Shown: piece after piece, positions 7,143 through 14,730 of the stretch
How positions within the stretch are numbered: position 1 is the stretch's first letter
How the letters are laid out: each line of letters starts with the position of its first letter
Source: Bacteroidaceae bacterium
GTDB lineage: Bacteria > Bacteroidota > Bacteroidia > Bacteroidales > Bacteroidaceae
DNA length: 48,656 nucleotides
Assembly (NCBI GenBank): GCA_017651245.1
Contig: JAGCDQ010000019.1
Span: forward strand, 1-48,656
Direction of reading: 5' to 3'
The notes under the pieces: generated by a model
The model's input: the letters and a program-made list of their open reading frames with translations, nothing else
Told to the model about the DNA's origin: nothing
Database searches by the model: none
Position numbers and translations under genes: made by a program

Positions 7143-10100
7143 TGCAACTGAATGCCTGCACCATCACATTTAGTGAGGAAGGCACTATAGAGTCTCTGTA
7201 AGTTGTCTTCAATTTGTTGCGCCTTCTTTTCGTAGTCGGCTTTCTTGGCTGCGTCAGAAGTGGCAAGATGGTTGTAGATATCTTGGATGGTAGCCAAAGC
7301 ATAGATTTCCTGATGGCAATCGCGTGAACTGTTGGCGAAATAGACGTTGCTCAATGACAGATACCACTTGATGTATTCCACAGAGTGCTGTTCCATCGCT
7401 TCGAGGATGGTGTTTGCCTTCTCTGGTTTGCCACAAGCAATATACGCATCAGCAATGTCGAGCGAAGAACTATTGAGGTCATGTGGCACATTGTATGCAG
7501 GAATCTCTGTTTCACACTTCTCCAATGCCTTCAGCGCCTTGTCCTTCTTACCTTCCTTCACAAGGTTGGTGATGAGGGTAGCGAACCAACGGCGGTGGGT
7601 GTAGCACATACGCATTGTCGTTTCATCGATGTAGAGATCTGGCTGCTTCAGGTTGCCATAGCGGTACTTGTTCATCATGTTGTCGTACATCTTTTCTGTA
7701 TCAGCCACAGAGTGCACCACACCACGTACAATCTCATTCTCAGGGATAGAGAATGGAGTGATGCGCCAAGCCATACCTTCGAGGATGAAGTGGCGCCACA
7801 AGTTGCCGTAGTTACTGGAACCTACTGTTGTTGACATATAGAGTGGACGAGAGAAGTTGCTCTGGGCAATCATCTCGAGCATCATGATGAAACTCTTTGA
7901 CACGCGACCTTGTCCTGCCAAACTGATGACCATTTGGTCAGGAATCTCCATTTTCTTGCCACGGATAGAATCTGTGTTGTCATCAGGAATATTCATGCCT
8001 GAACGCTTCACGGCTTCCTTGTCAACAGTGACGTAGAGTGTATCGCTTGGCAAGCAGGCAGGAAGTGCCTCCACCAGTTCTTTGTCCGATTCCGACAAAC
8101 CTTCGTAGTCATGCAGGAGGAACTTGCGGATGGCGGTCTTGAGTTCAAATGGGTTGTCACCCCACAGACGCTTAGCAAGTGCTGGGTCTTGTGCGGTCAC
8201 CTCCCGGATGAGGTCTTTCATCGTCAACAAACCACCACCGATGTTCACCTCTGGGTTGATGTCCGTCATCTCATGCTTGCCACTGGTGTATTGGTAGCGC
8301 TTCCAAGAGATGGGGAGCGGACTTGACTGACCTTCGCCAGAGAATGCAGGACGCTTCATCTGGTCGATGTACCAGTCGGTTTGGAGGTAGGAGAGGTTGC
8401 AGACACGCACATCGGTGCGGTTGCCCTCTGTGTCCTCATTGTACCAGAGTGGGAAGGTGTCATTGTCACCATTCGTATAGATTACACCATCGTGAGGAAT
8501 GGTTTCCAGATAGTTCAATCCGAAGTCGCGGCACACATAGCGACCGCTGCGGTCGTGATCGTCCCAAGTCTGGCTCACCATCTGTGCAGGAACGGCAATT
8601 GCGGGTACCAAACCCACAACACCTGCGATGATGCCAGCCATCCGTTTCTCCATTTTCTTGCCCATCCAATTGCCGAGCAGTTCATAGATGGCTGCGATAC
8701 CAAGACCGCACCAGATGGAGAAAGCATAGAACGAACCAGCATAAGCGTAGTCACGTTCACGAGGCTGAAGGGGTGTCTGGTTCAGGTAAATCACGATGGC
8801 GATACCTGTCATGAAGAACAGGAAGAACACCACCCAGAACTGCTGGATTCCCTTCTTGTCGCGGAATGCCTGCCAGAAGAAGCCGAGCAAACCGAGGATG
8901 AGTGGAAGGCAGAAGAATACGTTGTGTCCCTTGTTGTTCTTCAGGTCTGATGGCAGCAAATCCTGATTGCCCAAACGCATGTTATCGAGCCAGTCAAAGC
9001 CTGAGAGCCAGTTTCCGTGCTCCAGTTCGCCATTACCCTGAATGTCGTTCTGACGACCAGCAAAGTTCCACATGAAGTAGCGCCAATACATCCAGTTCAT
9101 CTGATAGGAGAGGAAGAAGCGGATGTTATCTATCTGACCAGGAATATCAAGGGTTTGTGTCTCACGTCCTGGTATCTTATATTCCACAGAATGATAAGAA
9201 ACGCTGCCCAACCACGACTCGTATGCCTGCACATGCAGCGGTTCGTCGCTGTAGATGCGAGGGAAGAGCATGCATTGGTTGGCGGGGTATTTCAGGGAGA
9301 ATTTATCGCGAATCTTTACGTATTCGTCCTTCTCGCTCTCGTTCTCCTTGTCTTTACGCTGATAGACAGGTGCTCCCTGCACAGTGGCGTAAGTGAGGTA
9401 GCCGTCACCATTGTCCTTGATTTCTGGCTGTGACTTGTAGGTCTGACCAAAGAAGAGAGGGCGCTCACCATACTGCTCACGACCCAGGTACTCACCCAGT
9501 GTGAACACATCCTCAGGGGAGTTCTGATCCATTGGAGGATTGGCTGTCGAACGGATGACGATGACAGCGTAAGAGCTGTAACCCACTGTCATCAAAGTCA
9601 TGCAAAGGATGGCTGTATTGAGGATGCGTGGGGTGGCTTTCTTGGTGAAGAAGAGCACACCAGCAATAATGCCCAGCACGATAATACCAATCACTACAGA
9701 TGCTACGCCGTGACCATAGAATGGAATACCCAGCAAGCCCGTGCAGACGATGAACGAAGTGTACATGCGGTTCTCGCTCTTCGCGTTGGTCGTTTCCCAT
9801 AAAGCCCACACCAGCGCAATCGCCAGCAGGGTGAGGTAGATGTAAAGACCGATATTGTAAGGCATGCCTAACGTGTTGACAAACAGCAACTCAAACCAGC
9901 CGCCAATCTTCACGATGCCTGGCACGATACCATAGAGCACAGCAGCCACGATGATGACCGACACGCCCAACACGAGAAGTGAGCCTTTGCCTGTCGGCTC
10001 CTTGCTCATCTTGTAGTAATAAACAAGCACGATGGCAGGAATACAAAGCAAGTTCAAGAGGTGCACACCGATGGAAAGACCCACCAGATAGGCGATGAAC

Positions 10101-10633
10101 ACGAGCCAACGGTCAGAATGAGGCTTGTCTGCATTGTCTTCCCATTTCAGGATGAGCCAGAACACGAGGGCTGTGAAGAAGCTGGAGAAGGCATACACTT
10201 CACCCTCCACAGCAGAGAACCAGAAGGTGTCGCTCCAAGTGTAGATGAGGGCACCAGCGATACCGCTGCCCATCACGGCGAGCAACTGACCCACAGAGAG
10301 TTCTTCTTCGTCCTTCACGATCAACTTCTTAGCGAGATGTGTCACGCTCCAGAAGAGGAACAAGATACATCCTGCACTGAGCAAGGCGCTCATCATGTTG
10401 ATCATCTTTGCCACTTGTGTTGCATCGCTGGCAAAGAGAGAGAAGAAATTACCAAACAGCATGAAAAAAGGTGCACCAGGGGGGTGACCCACTTCCAGCT
10501 TGTAGGCAGTGGTGATGAACTCAGGGCAATCCCAGAAGCTTGCCGTGGGTTCGATGGTGGAGCAGTAGGTGAATGCCGCAATAGCGAACACGACCCAACC
10601 GACCACGTTATTGATGATATTGTATTTTTTCAT
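7139..10633 (-). CDS. DUF2723 multi-pass membrane protein (GT-C/O-mannosyltransferase-like)
   Basis: A 1164-residue integral membrane protein. The N-terminal half has about a dozen or more hydrophobic segments; the C-terminal third is soluble, with helical repeat-like sequence near the end (about 1020-1160). Residues 27-55 hold the conserved IEPTASFWDCPEF-type motif with Asp35 and Glu38, then a GHPPGAP loop. This Asp/Glu pair in the first extracytoplasmic loop resembles the acidic motif of GT-C protein O-mannosyltransferases, and the human DUF2723 protein TMEM260 is an O-mannosyltransferase. A glycosyltransferase role in protein O-glycosylation or cell-wall glycan assembly is therefore an inference. 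Co-transcription with periplasmic FKBP chaperones and a deacetylase fits work on exported proteins or glycans. Confidence 0.85.
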   Translation of the reverse strand: MKKYNIINNVVGWVVFAIAAFTYCSTIEPTASFWDCPEFITTAYKLEVGHPPGAPFFMLFGNFFSLFASDATQVAKMINMMSALLSAGCILFLFWSVTHLAKKLIVKDEEELSVGQLLAVMGSGIAGALIYTWSDTFWFSAVEGEVYAFSSFFTALVFWLILKWEDNADKPHSDRWLVFIAYLVGLSIGVHLLNLLCIPAIVLVYYYKMSKEPTGKGSLLVLGVSVIIVAAVLYGIVPGIVKIGGWFELLFVNTLGMPYNIGLYIYLTLLAIALVWALWETTNAKSENRMYTSFIVCTGLLGIPFYGHGVASVVIGIIVLGIIAGVLFFTKKATPRILNTAILCMTLMTVGYSSYAVIVIRSTANPPMDQNSPEDVFTLGEYLGREQYGERPLFFGQTYKSQPEIKDNGDGYLTYATVQGAPVYQRKDKENESEKDEYVKIRDKFSLKYPANQCMLFPRIYSDEPLHVQAYESWLGSVSYHSVEYKIPGRETQTLDIPGQIDNIRFFLSYQMNWMYWRYFMWNFAGRQNDIQGNGELEHGNWLSGFDWLDNMRLGNQDLLPSDLKNNKGHNVFFCLPLILGLLGFFWQAFRDKKGIQQFWVVFFLFFMTGIAIVIYLNQTPLQPRERDYAYAGSFYAFSIWCGLGIAAIYELLGNWMGKKMEKRMAGIIAGVVGLVPAIAVPAQMVSQTWDDHDRSGRYVCRDFGLNYLETIPHDGVIYTNGDNDTFPLWYNEDTEGNRTDVRVCNLSYLQTDWYIDQMKRPAFSGEGQSSPLPISWKRYQYTSGKHEMTDINPEVNIGGGLLTMKDLIREVTAQDPALAKRLWGDNPFELKTAIRKFLLHDYEGLSESDKELVEALPACLPSDTLYVTVDKEAVKRSGMNIPDDNTDSIRGKKMEIPDQMVISLAGQGRVSKSFIMMLEMIAQSNFSRPLYMSTTVGSSNYGNLWRHFILEGMAWRITPFSIPENEIVRGVVHSVADTEKMYDNMMNKYRYGNLKQPDLYIDETTMRMCYTHRRWFATLITNLVKEGKKDKALKALEKCETEIPAYNVPHDLNSSSLDIADAYIACGKPEKANTILEAMEQHSVEYIKWYLSLSNVYFANSSRDCHQEIYALATIQDIYNHLATSDAAKKADYEKKAQQIEDNLQRLYSAFLTKCDGAGIQLQ

Positions 10634-10663
10634 TTGCTTTAGCTCTATACTCTAATCTCTCAA

Positions 10664-11713
10664 CTATTCTATTCCTTTCAGTTCCACAGTGAAGATGAGA
10701 GTTGACCATGGCTTGATGTTACCTGTATCTTGTTCGCCGTATCCCAACTCGTAAGGGATGTAAAGCTCCCACTTAGAACCCATAGGCATCAACTGCAAAG
10801 CTTCTGTCCAACCGGCAATCACCTGCTTTACGCCAAAGGTGGCAGGTTTGCCACGCTCATAGCTGCTGTCGAACACGGTGCCGTCGATGAGTTTACCCTC
10901 GTAATCAACTGTCACCTTCTGATTAGCTGTTGGCTTGTCGCCAGTTCCCTGAGTGAGAATCTTATACTGCAATCCGCTGGCGGTGCAAACCACACCTGGC
11001 TTGGTCTTGTTCTCTTCCAAGAACTTCTTGCCTGCCTCGCGGTTAGCACCATAAAGCTTTTCCTTGTTGGCAGTTTGACGCTCCGTCATGCGTGTCTGGA
11101 ACACTTGAGCTGCACTATCCACAGGCACGTCGTTCTTACCCATCAAGCCAGCCACGATGCCGCTTGCCACGAGGGAAGGACTGACGTTCTTTCCTTCATC
11201 TGGCGTGTAGTAGTCGTTAGAGAACTGCTTGGTCATGTTGACAATCCTGTCACCAATCTCCGAACCAGCGTTAAATGCTGCAGTTTCCTTGTCGTTGGGG
11301 TCGACATTGGCACGGTTCAGGATACCTTCTGCAAACTTGCTGAGATACTTTTCGTCCACACCCAGCTGACCAGTCGCATACTCTTTCAAACCGTTCGACT
11401 GAGCGATGCCGAAAAAGTAAGCCGTTTCCTCGTCAACATTGGCGATTGCAGGCGTCTCAATCTCAAACTCGCTTGTCGCAGTAGCCGTCTTGCCCGTCTT
11501 CTGAGCCTCGATGAAAGCTGCCAAATCTGCTTTCTGCTTCTCCTTGAATGCCTTCAGAGCAGCGGCATCTTCTGCCTTCTTCACTTTGGCAGCTACCTTG
11601 TCAACTGCTGCATTAGCCTTTGTTTCCAATGCAGCCACCTCTTTCTCTGTTTGAGCGAAAACAGCGCTTGCCATTGCAAACGCTGCTATAGTGCATGTGA
11701 GAATCTTCTTCAT
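10664..11713 (-). CDS. FKBP-type peptidyl-prolyl isomerase, secreted
   Basis: Periplasmic prolyl cis-trans isomerase and chaperone of the FkpA/Mip type. The 349 residues begin with a signal peptide ending ASAVFA, with Gln as the first mature residue. Then come a lysine/alanine-rich helical stretch (about 25-75), an FKBP_N dimerization domain (about 95-225, with AYFFGIAQSNGLKEYA) and a C-terminal FKBP domain (about 245-349) with VTVDYEGKLIDGTVFDSSYE and VIAGWTEALQLMPMGSKWEL. It lies 24 bp downstream of a second FKBP gene and 30 bp upstream of the DUF2723 gene, all on the minus strand. The extra Lys/Ala-rich helix separates it from its paralogue. Confidence 0.93.
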   Translation of the reverse strand: MKKILTCTIAAFAMASAVFAQTEKEVAALETKANAAVDKVAAKVKKAEDAAALKAFKEKQKADLAAFIEAQKTGKTATATSEFEIETPAIANVDEETAYFFGIAQSNGLKEYATGQLGVDEKYLSKFAEGILNRANVDPNDKETAAFNAGSEIGDRIVNMTKQFSNDYYTPDEGKNVSPSLVASGIVAGLMGKNDVPVDSAAQVFQTRMTERQTANKEKLYGANREAGKKFLEENKTKPGVVCTASGLQYKILTQGTGDKPTANQKVTVDYEGKLIDGTVFDSSYERGKPATFGVKQVIAGWTEALQLMPMGSKWELYIPYELGYGEQDTGNIKPWSTLIFTVELKGIE

Positions 11714-11737
11714 TTTCTTCTAACTCTAATCTGTCAA

Positions 11738-12601
11738 TTATTTCAAAACTTCGATGGTGAAGATAAGTGTAGAGAAAGGCTTGATAGGACCCTGATTCTG
11801 AGCACCGTATGCCAAATCCTGAGGAATGGTCACTTCCCACTTAGAACCAGCAGGCATCATCTGCAGAGCTTCAACCCAACCCTTAATCACACCAGGCATG
11901 CGCATGTCGATGGTGAAAGGCATGTTGCGCTCGTAGCTGCTGTCAAACACAGTGCCGTCGATGAGTTTGCCCTCATAGTTCACTTTCAGCGTGGAAGTGT
12001 CAGTTGGCAGGGCACCGTCACCCTCTACGAGCACCTTGTACTGCAAACCGCTCTTGGTGACCTTCACACCTTCCTTTTTCTTGTTGTCAGCCAGATACTT
12101 CTCACCAGCCTTCTTGTTGTCGCCAAACTCCTTCAGAAGTTGTTCTTCCTGGAGGGGAGCCATTCTTTCTTGGAAGTCGCTGTAAGCCTGATCAGCTGAA
12201 CGCGCATCCTGATTCTTCAAGCCAGCTACAAGACCGGCAATGATGTTCTTGGTATTGATAGTCTTGGTAGTGTCTTCGCCATACACTTGCTGACCGATAG
12301 CCTTAGCCATCTGCTGAACCTGCTGGCCGATTTCCAAGCCCTTCAGGTAGGCATCCTTCTTAGGATCCACCTTGTTGACTGCTCCTTCGCGCATACCCTT
12401 GATGAATTCGTCCATGTAAGTAGAATCAATGCCCAGCTGCATGGTCATCACCTGCTTCAAACCTGCAGATTGAGCCACACCAAAGTCGTAAGCCAACGTG
12501 TCTGCGCTGTCCTTGAGGTCAGCAGAGTTGTTACCATCGCAAGAAACCATAGTCATGGCAGTCATTGCAACAGCAGCTGCCATCATGAGAATTTTTTTCA
12601 T
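11738..12601 (-). CDS. FKBP-type peptidyl-prolyl isomerase, lipoprotein
   Basis: A 287-residue paralogue of the next gene, with the same FKBP_N (about 30-165) and FKBP domains (about 185-287; VNYEGKLIDGTVFDSSYE, GVIKGWVEALQMMPAGSKWE). It differs at the N-terminus, which is a lipoprotein signal (MTMVSC, lipidated Cys21, Asp22 next), so this copy is membrane anchored while its neighbour is soluble. ATG 12601 is chosen because the signal peptide begins there; an in-frame ATG at 12652 would add 17 residues and spoil it. First gene of the four-gene minus-strand operon ending with the deacetylase. Confidence 0.93.
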   Translation of the reverse strand: MKKILMMAAAVAMTAMTMVSCDGNNSADLKDSADTLAYDFGVAQSAGLKQVMTMQLGIDSTYMDEFIKGMREGAVNKVDPKKDAYLKGLEIGQQVQQMAKAIGQQVYGEDTTKTINTKNIIAGLVAGLKNQDARSADQAYSDFQERMAPLQEEQLLKEFGDNKKAGEKYLADNKKKEGVKVTKSGLQYKVLVEGDGALPTDTSTLKVNYEGKLIDGTVFDSSYERNMPFTIDMRMPGVIKGWVEALQMMPAGSKWEVTIPQDLAYGAQNQGPIKPFSTLIFTIEVLK

Positions 12602-12714
12602 TGTCTTGTTATTTTTTAGATTTAGTGAATTATTCATTATTTCTTTCTGCACTCGCTACACATGCCCATAACCATATTGACCCACAAACACATGCAGGCG
12701 CGCACAAAATCATG

Positions 12715-12722
12715 CAAAGATA
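12715..12722 (-). promoter_or_regulatory. -7 box of the FKBP-FKBP-DUF2723-deacetylase operon
   Basis: TATCTTTG on the minus strand, about 115 bp before the FKBP lipoprotein ATG. No clean -33 TTG lies 19-21 bp upstream, so support comes from the -7 match and position only. Confidence 0.45.
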
Positions 12723-13021
12723 GTGTTTATTTCCCTGATTTTCTGCCCCCGCCCCCTAAAAAGTGCATTTTTTAAAGTTATTTTGTATAATAGTGCACGA
12801 AAAAGGGTTGTCATTTGTCACAAATACAAATAATTTAAAGGCTCTGATTACTTGCCACCCTCTGCCTTATCGGTGTCATCGTTTTGAGGGTCATTTTTTG
12901 TTACCCTTAAGGGTTGCAAAATTTTCCCTTAGGGGGAAGCAATTTTTGCTGCCTAATTAGAAAAAAATATTTTCCTGGTTAGGGCGCAAAATTTCTCTCG
13001 CTCGTACTGAACTTGAAACAA

Positions 13022-13060
13022 AAAGAAAGCGGTGAGTCCGAATTGGATTCACCGCTCTTA
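13022..13060 (-). terminator. Intrinsic terminator of the micro-ORF unit
   Basis: On the minus strand, AGCGGTGAATCC and GGACTCACCGCT form a 12-bp stem with a single G-T pair around a tetraloop, followed by TTTCTTTTTGTTTC. It lies about 115 bp downstream of the micro-ORF stop and fits the end of that transcript. Confidence 0.7.
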
Positions 13061-13099
13061 TATTTGTTAATTACTTTTGTTTTCTCTCTCCCTCCGGTT

Positions 13100-13134
13100 G
13101 AAACTCAAGTGCCCGATTGCACTGAGTTTTTTTA
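13100..13134 (+). terminator. Hairpin with T run (plus-strand terminator-like)
   Basis: AAACTCAAGTGC and GCACTGAGTTT form a stem with one bulge around CCGATT, followed by TTTTTT on the plus strand. It lies inside the minus-strand micro-ORF transcript, between the stop codon and the terminator at 13022-13060; no plus-strand transcript that it would end is visible. Confidence 0.5.
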
Positions 13135-13171
13135 CGGAATGATTTTTTTGCAGAACTACAATCTCCTACTA

Positions 13172-13249
13172 TTATTTGAAGATTGCAACATTGCTTGCGA
13201 TAGCTGCTACAGCTACGATAGCTACTGCGATAATAGTCATAGTTTCCAT
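13172..13249 (-). CDS. 25-residue hydrophobic micro-ORF
   Basis: The predicted peptide begins METMTIIAVA, continues as an unbroken Ile/Val/Ala stretch, and ends NVAIFK, so it could be a single membrane-spanning or membrane-active peptide. GGAAAGGAG sits 8 nt before the ATG, a much stronger Shine-Dalgarno match than those of the conventional genes around it. A promoter at 13556-13586 and a terminator at 13022-13060 on the same strand frame it as its own transcription unit with a leader of about 300 nt that contains no other ATG. Not recognised as any known family. It may instead be a non-coding RNA with a chance ORF, but signal strength and codon pattern favour translation. Confidence 0.55.
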   Translation of the reverse strand: METMTIIAVAIVAVAAIASNVAIFK

Positions 13250-13555
13250 AAAACAATCTCCTTTCCTTTAATCAATTAATACTACTGTTTAATGTTTAAC
13301 TAAACCAATTTAATCTTTTTACCTTTATATGTTGTAGCCCGAAGGCTGAAAGTTCTAAAAATTGGAGGAGGGCTTTTCACAAAGACCTAACTCCTAAATA
13401 ACAATCTTTTACTAACCTAAATCTAATACCTTTACCAAAACCTATATGATAGAAAACTAACCTGTTTATGTTTTTTTCTTTTTGTGTCTGTTATTCGGTT
13501 GTCTCAGGAACCGTTTTTCACTCGCTTGTGACTGTCTTTTTTCCTTTTGACGATG

Positions 13556-13586
13556 CAAAGTTACGGGCTTTTTGAAGTGTGACCAA
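13556..13586 (-). promoter_or_regulatory. Minus-strand promoter of the micro-ORF unit
   Basis: TAACTTTG (13563-13556) with TTG at 13586-13584 and a 20-bp spacer, read on the minus strand. Transcription would begin near 13550 and run through the micro-ORF at 13249-13172. Confidence 0.6.
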
Positions 13587-13623
13587 CAAAATAACGGATT
13601 TTTGCAGGAAAAACGTCATATTG

Positions 13624-13637
13624 TTGATATAAATCAA
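13624..13637. promoter_or_regulatory. FNR/Crp-type palindrome TTGAT-ATAA-ATCAA
   Basis: An exact match to the enterobacterial FNR consensus TTGAT-N4-ATCAA. Its centre is about 80 bp upstream of the predicted start of the minus-strand micro-ORF transcript and about 310 bp upstream of the frd transcript. Bacteroidales carry Crp/Fnr-family regulators, but no regulator gene for it is in the window. Confidence 0.45.
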
Positions 13638-13641
13638 TAAT

Positions 13642-13689
13642 TGTGTACGCACACACATCGAAAACGCCATTTTTCTGTGTGCGCACACA
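13642..13689. promoter_or_regulatory. Pair of 14-bp palindromes (TGTGTGCGCACACA)
   Basis: Copy 2 (13676-13689) is a perfect palindrome; copy 1 (13642-13655) differs at one base (TGTGTACGCACACA). Their starts are 34 bp apart, on the far side of the FNR-type site from the micro-ORF promoter. They look like a dimeric operator pair for an unidentified regulator. Confidence 0.5.
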
Positions 13690-13903
13690 GTTTTTGGGAG
13701 GGCTGTCTGGAAGCCTCTTTTGGAATCCCAAATATACTCCCCCTTATCACTTCCTATTATACTCCTTTTTTGACACTCATTTATCCTCCCTTTTTTACTT
13801 CCTCTTTCACGCCCTAATTATATAATAATGTATGCCTCGTAGGGTGAAAATAGGGGAGTGTGGAAGAAAATGAGGCTTAAAAACGCACTTTTTTTTGAAA
13901 AGG

Positions 13904-13935
13904 TTTGGGTGTTTGGGGAAATTAAGGTATTTTTG
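13904..13935 (+). promoter_or_regulatory. Promoter of the frdCAB operon
   Basis: TTTG at 13904-13907, 20-bp spacer, TATTTTTG at 13928-13935. The leader before frdC ATG 13999 is about 57 nt. Confidence 0.7.
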
Positions 13936-13998
13936 CAGTTACTCTTTCAACGAAAAACAAATAAACTCAAATTAATAACTTAAATTTTACAACATTTT

Positions 13999-14706
13999 AT
14001 GTGGTTATGTAACTCTTCAATCGGAAGGAAAGTGATTATGTCTGTGACAGGCTTGGCACTGATTCTCTTCCTGACGTTTCATGGATGCATGAACGTAGTT
14101 GCTCTTTTCAGCAAGGAGGCGTACAACCAGATCTGTGCATTGCTGGGTAGCAACTGGTATGCCATTGCGGCTACCTGTGCTCTGGGTGCCCTGGTGGTGA
14201 TTCACATCATCTATGCCTTCATCCTCACCTTCCAGAATAGGAAGGCTCGTGGCAACAACAAGTACGAAATCACCGACAAGCCTAAGGCTGTGGAATGGGC
14301 AAGCCAGAACATGCTGGTGCTCGGCATCATCGTCGTGCTTGGTATCGTGCTGCACTTGTACAATTTCTGGTACAACATGATGTGGGCTGAAATCGTTGGT
14401 GCAGAAGGTGCCTACAGCCCTACTGATGGTTTCGAGTGGATCAAGTTCACTTTCTCTAACCCCGTCTATGCAGTGATCTATCTCGTGTGGATCGTGGCTA
14501 TCTGGTTCCACCTCACTCATGGTTTCTGGTCAGCTTTGCAGACACTCGGCTGGAGTGGTCACACTTGGTTCTGCCGCTGGAAGTTCATCGGCTATGTTTG
14601 GTCAACTGTGGTGATGGCAATGTTTGCCATCGTTGCCATCGCTTTTGCCGTGTGCCCCGACTGCCTCGGTGGTTGCGAAGGCAAGGTTGTTCCTTTCTGG
14701 ATGTAA
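13999..14706 (+). CDS. frdC: Fumarate reductase/succinate dehydrogenase cytochrome b subunit
   Basis: Membrane anchor of the quinol:fumarate reductase/succinate dehydrogenase, carrying electrons between menaquinol and the FrdB clusters. The 235 residues have five hydrophobic helices and the histidines expected of a di-haem single-subunit anchor (Wolinella/Bacillus type): His28 in FHGCMN, His69 in VVIHIIYAF, His119 in VLHLYNFW and His171/His174 in WFHLTHGFW. First gene of the frdCAB order typical of Bacteroides and Prevotella, where the enzyme works mainly as a fumarate reductase making succinate during anaerobic growth. Direction of the reaction cannot be read from sequence. Confidence 0.94.
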   Translation: MWLCNSSIGRKVIMSVTGLALILFLTFHGCMNVVALFSKEAYNQICALLGSNWYAIAATCALGALVVIHIIYAFILTFQNRKARGNNKYEITDKPKAVEWASQNMLVLGIIVVLGIVLHLYNFWYNMMWAEIVGAEGAYSPTDGFEWIKFTFSNPVYAVIYLVWIVAIWFHLTHGFWSALQTLGWSGHTWFCRWKFIGYVWSTVVMAMFAIVAIAFAVCPDCLGGCEGKVVPFWM

Positions 14707-14730
14707 AATCTTTAAAAATTGAAAAACATT

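Larger units (their letters stand above)
12602..13998. other. 1.4-kb intergenic region with a micro-ORF unit and palindromes
   Basis: No conventional gene is supported here. From left to right it holds the FKBP operon promoter (12715-12722), low-complexity A/T-rich sequence with a CCCTTAAGGG palindrome near 12904, a strong hairpin with T-rich flank (13022-13065), a second hairpin with a T run on the plus strand (13100-13134), a 25-codon minus-strand micro-ORF with an excellent ribosome-binding site (13172-13249), its 300-nt A-rich leader, a minus-strand promoter (13556-13586), an FNR-type palindrome (13624-13637), two 14-bp palindromes (13642-13655 and 13676-13689), T-rich sequence, and the frd promoter (13904-13935). 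Confidence 0.6.

Noticed and set aside
10730-12199. 489-codon plus-strand ORF opposite both FKBP genes
   Set aside because: Antisense frame of two highly biased coding genes; Cys/His/Leu-rich translation without domain, promoter or signal. The FKBP genes on the other strand are certain.
13643-13825. 60-codon plus-strand ORF in the 1.4-kb gap
   Set aside because: Phe/Ser-rich translation of T-rich sequence, overlaps the palindromes, and has no ribosome site or promoter.
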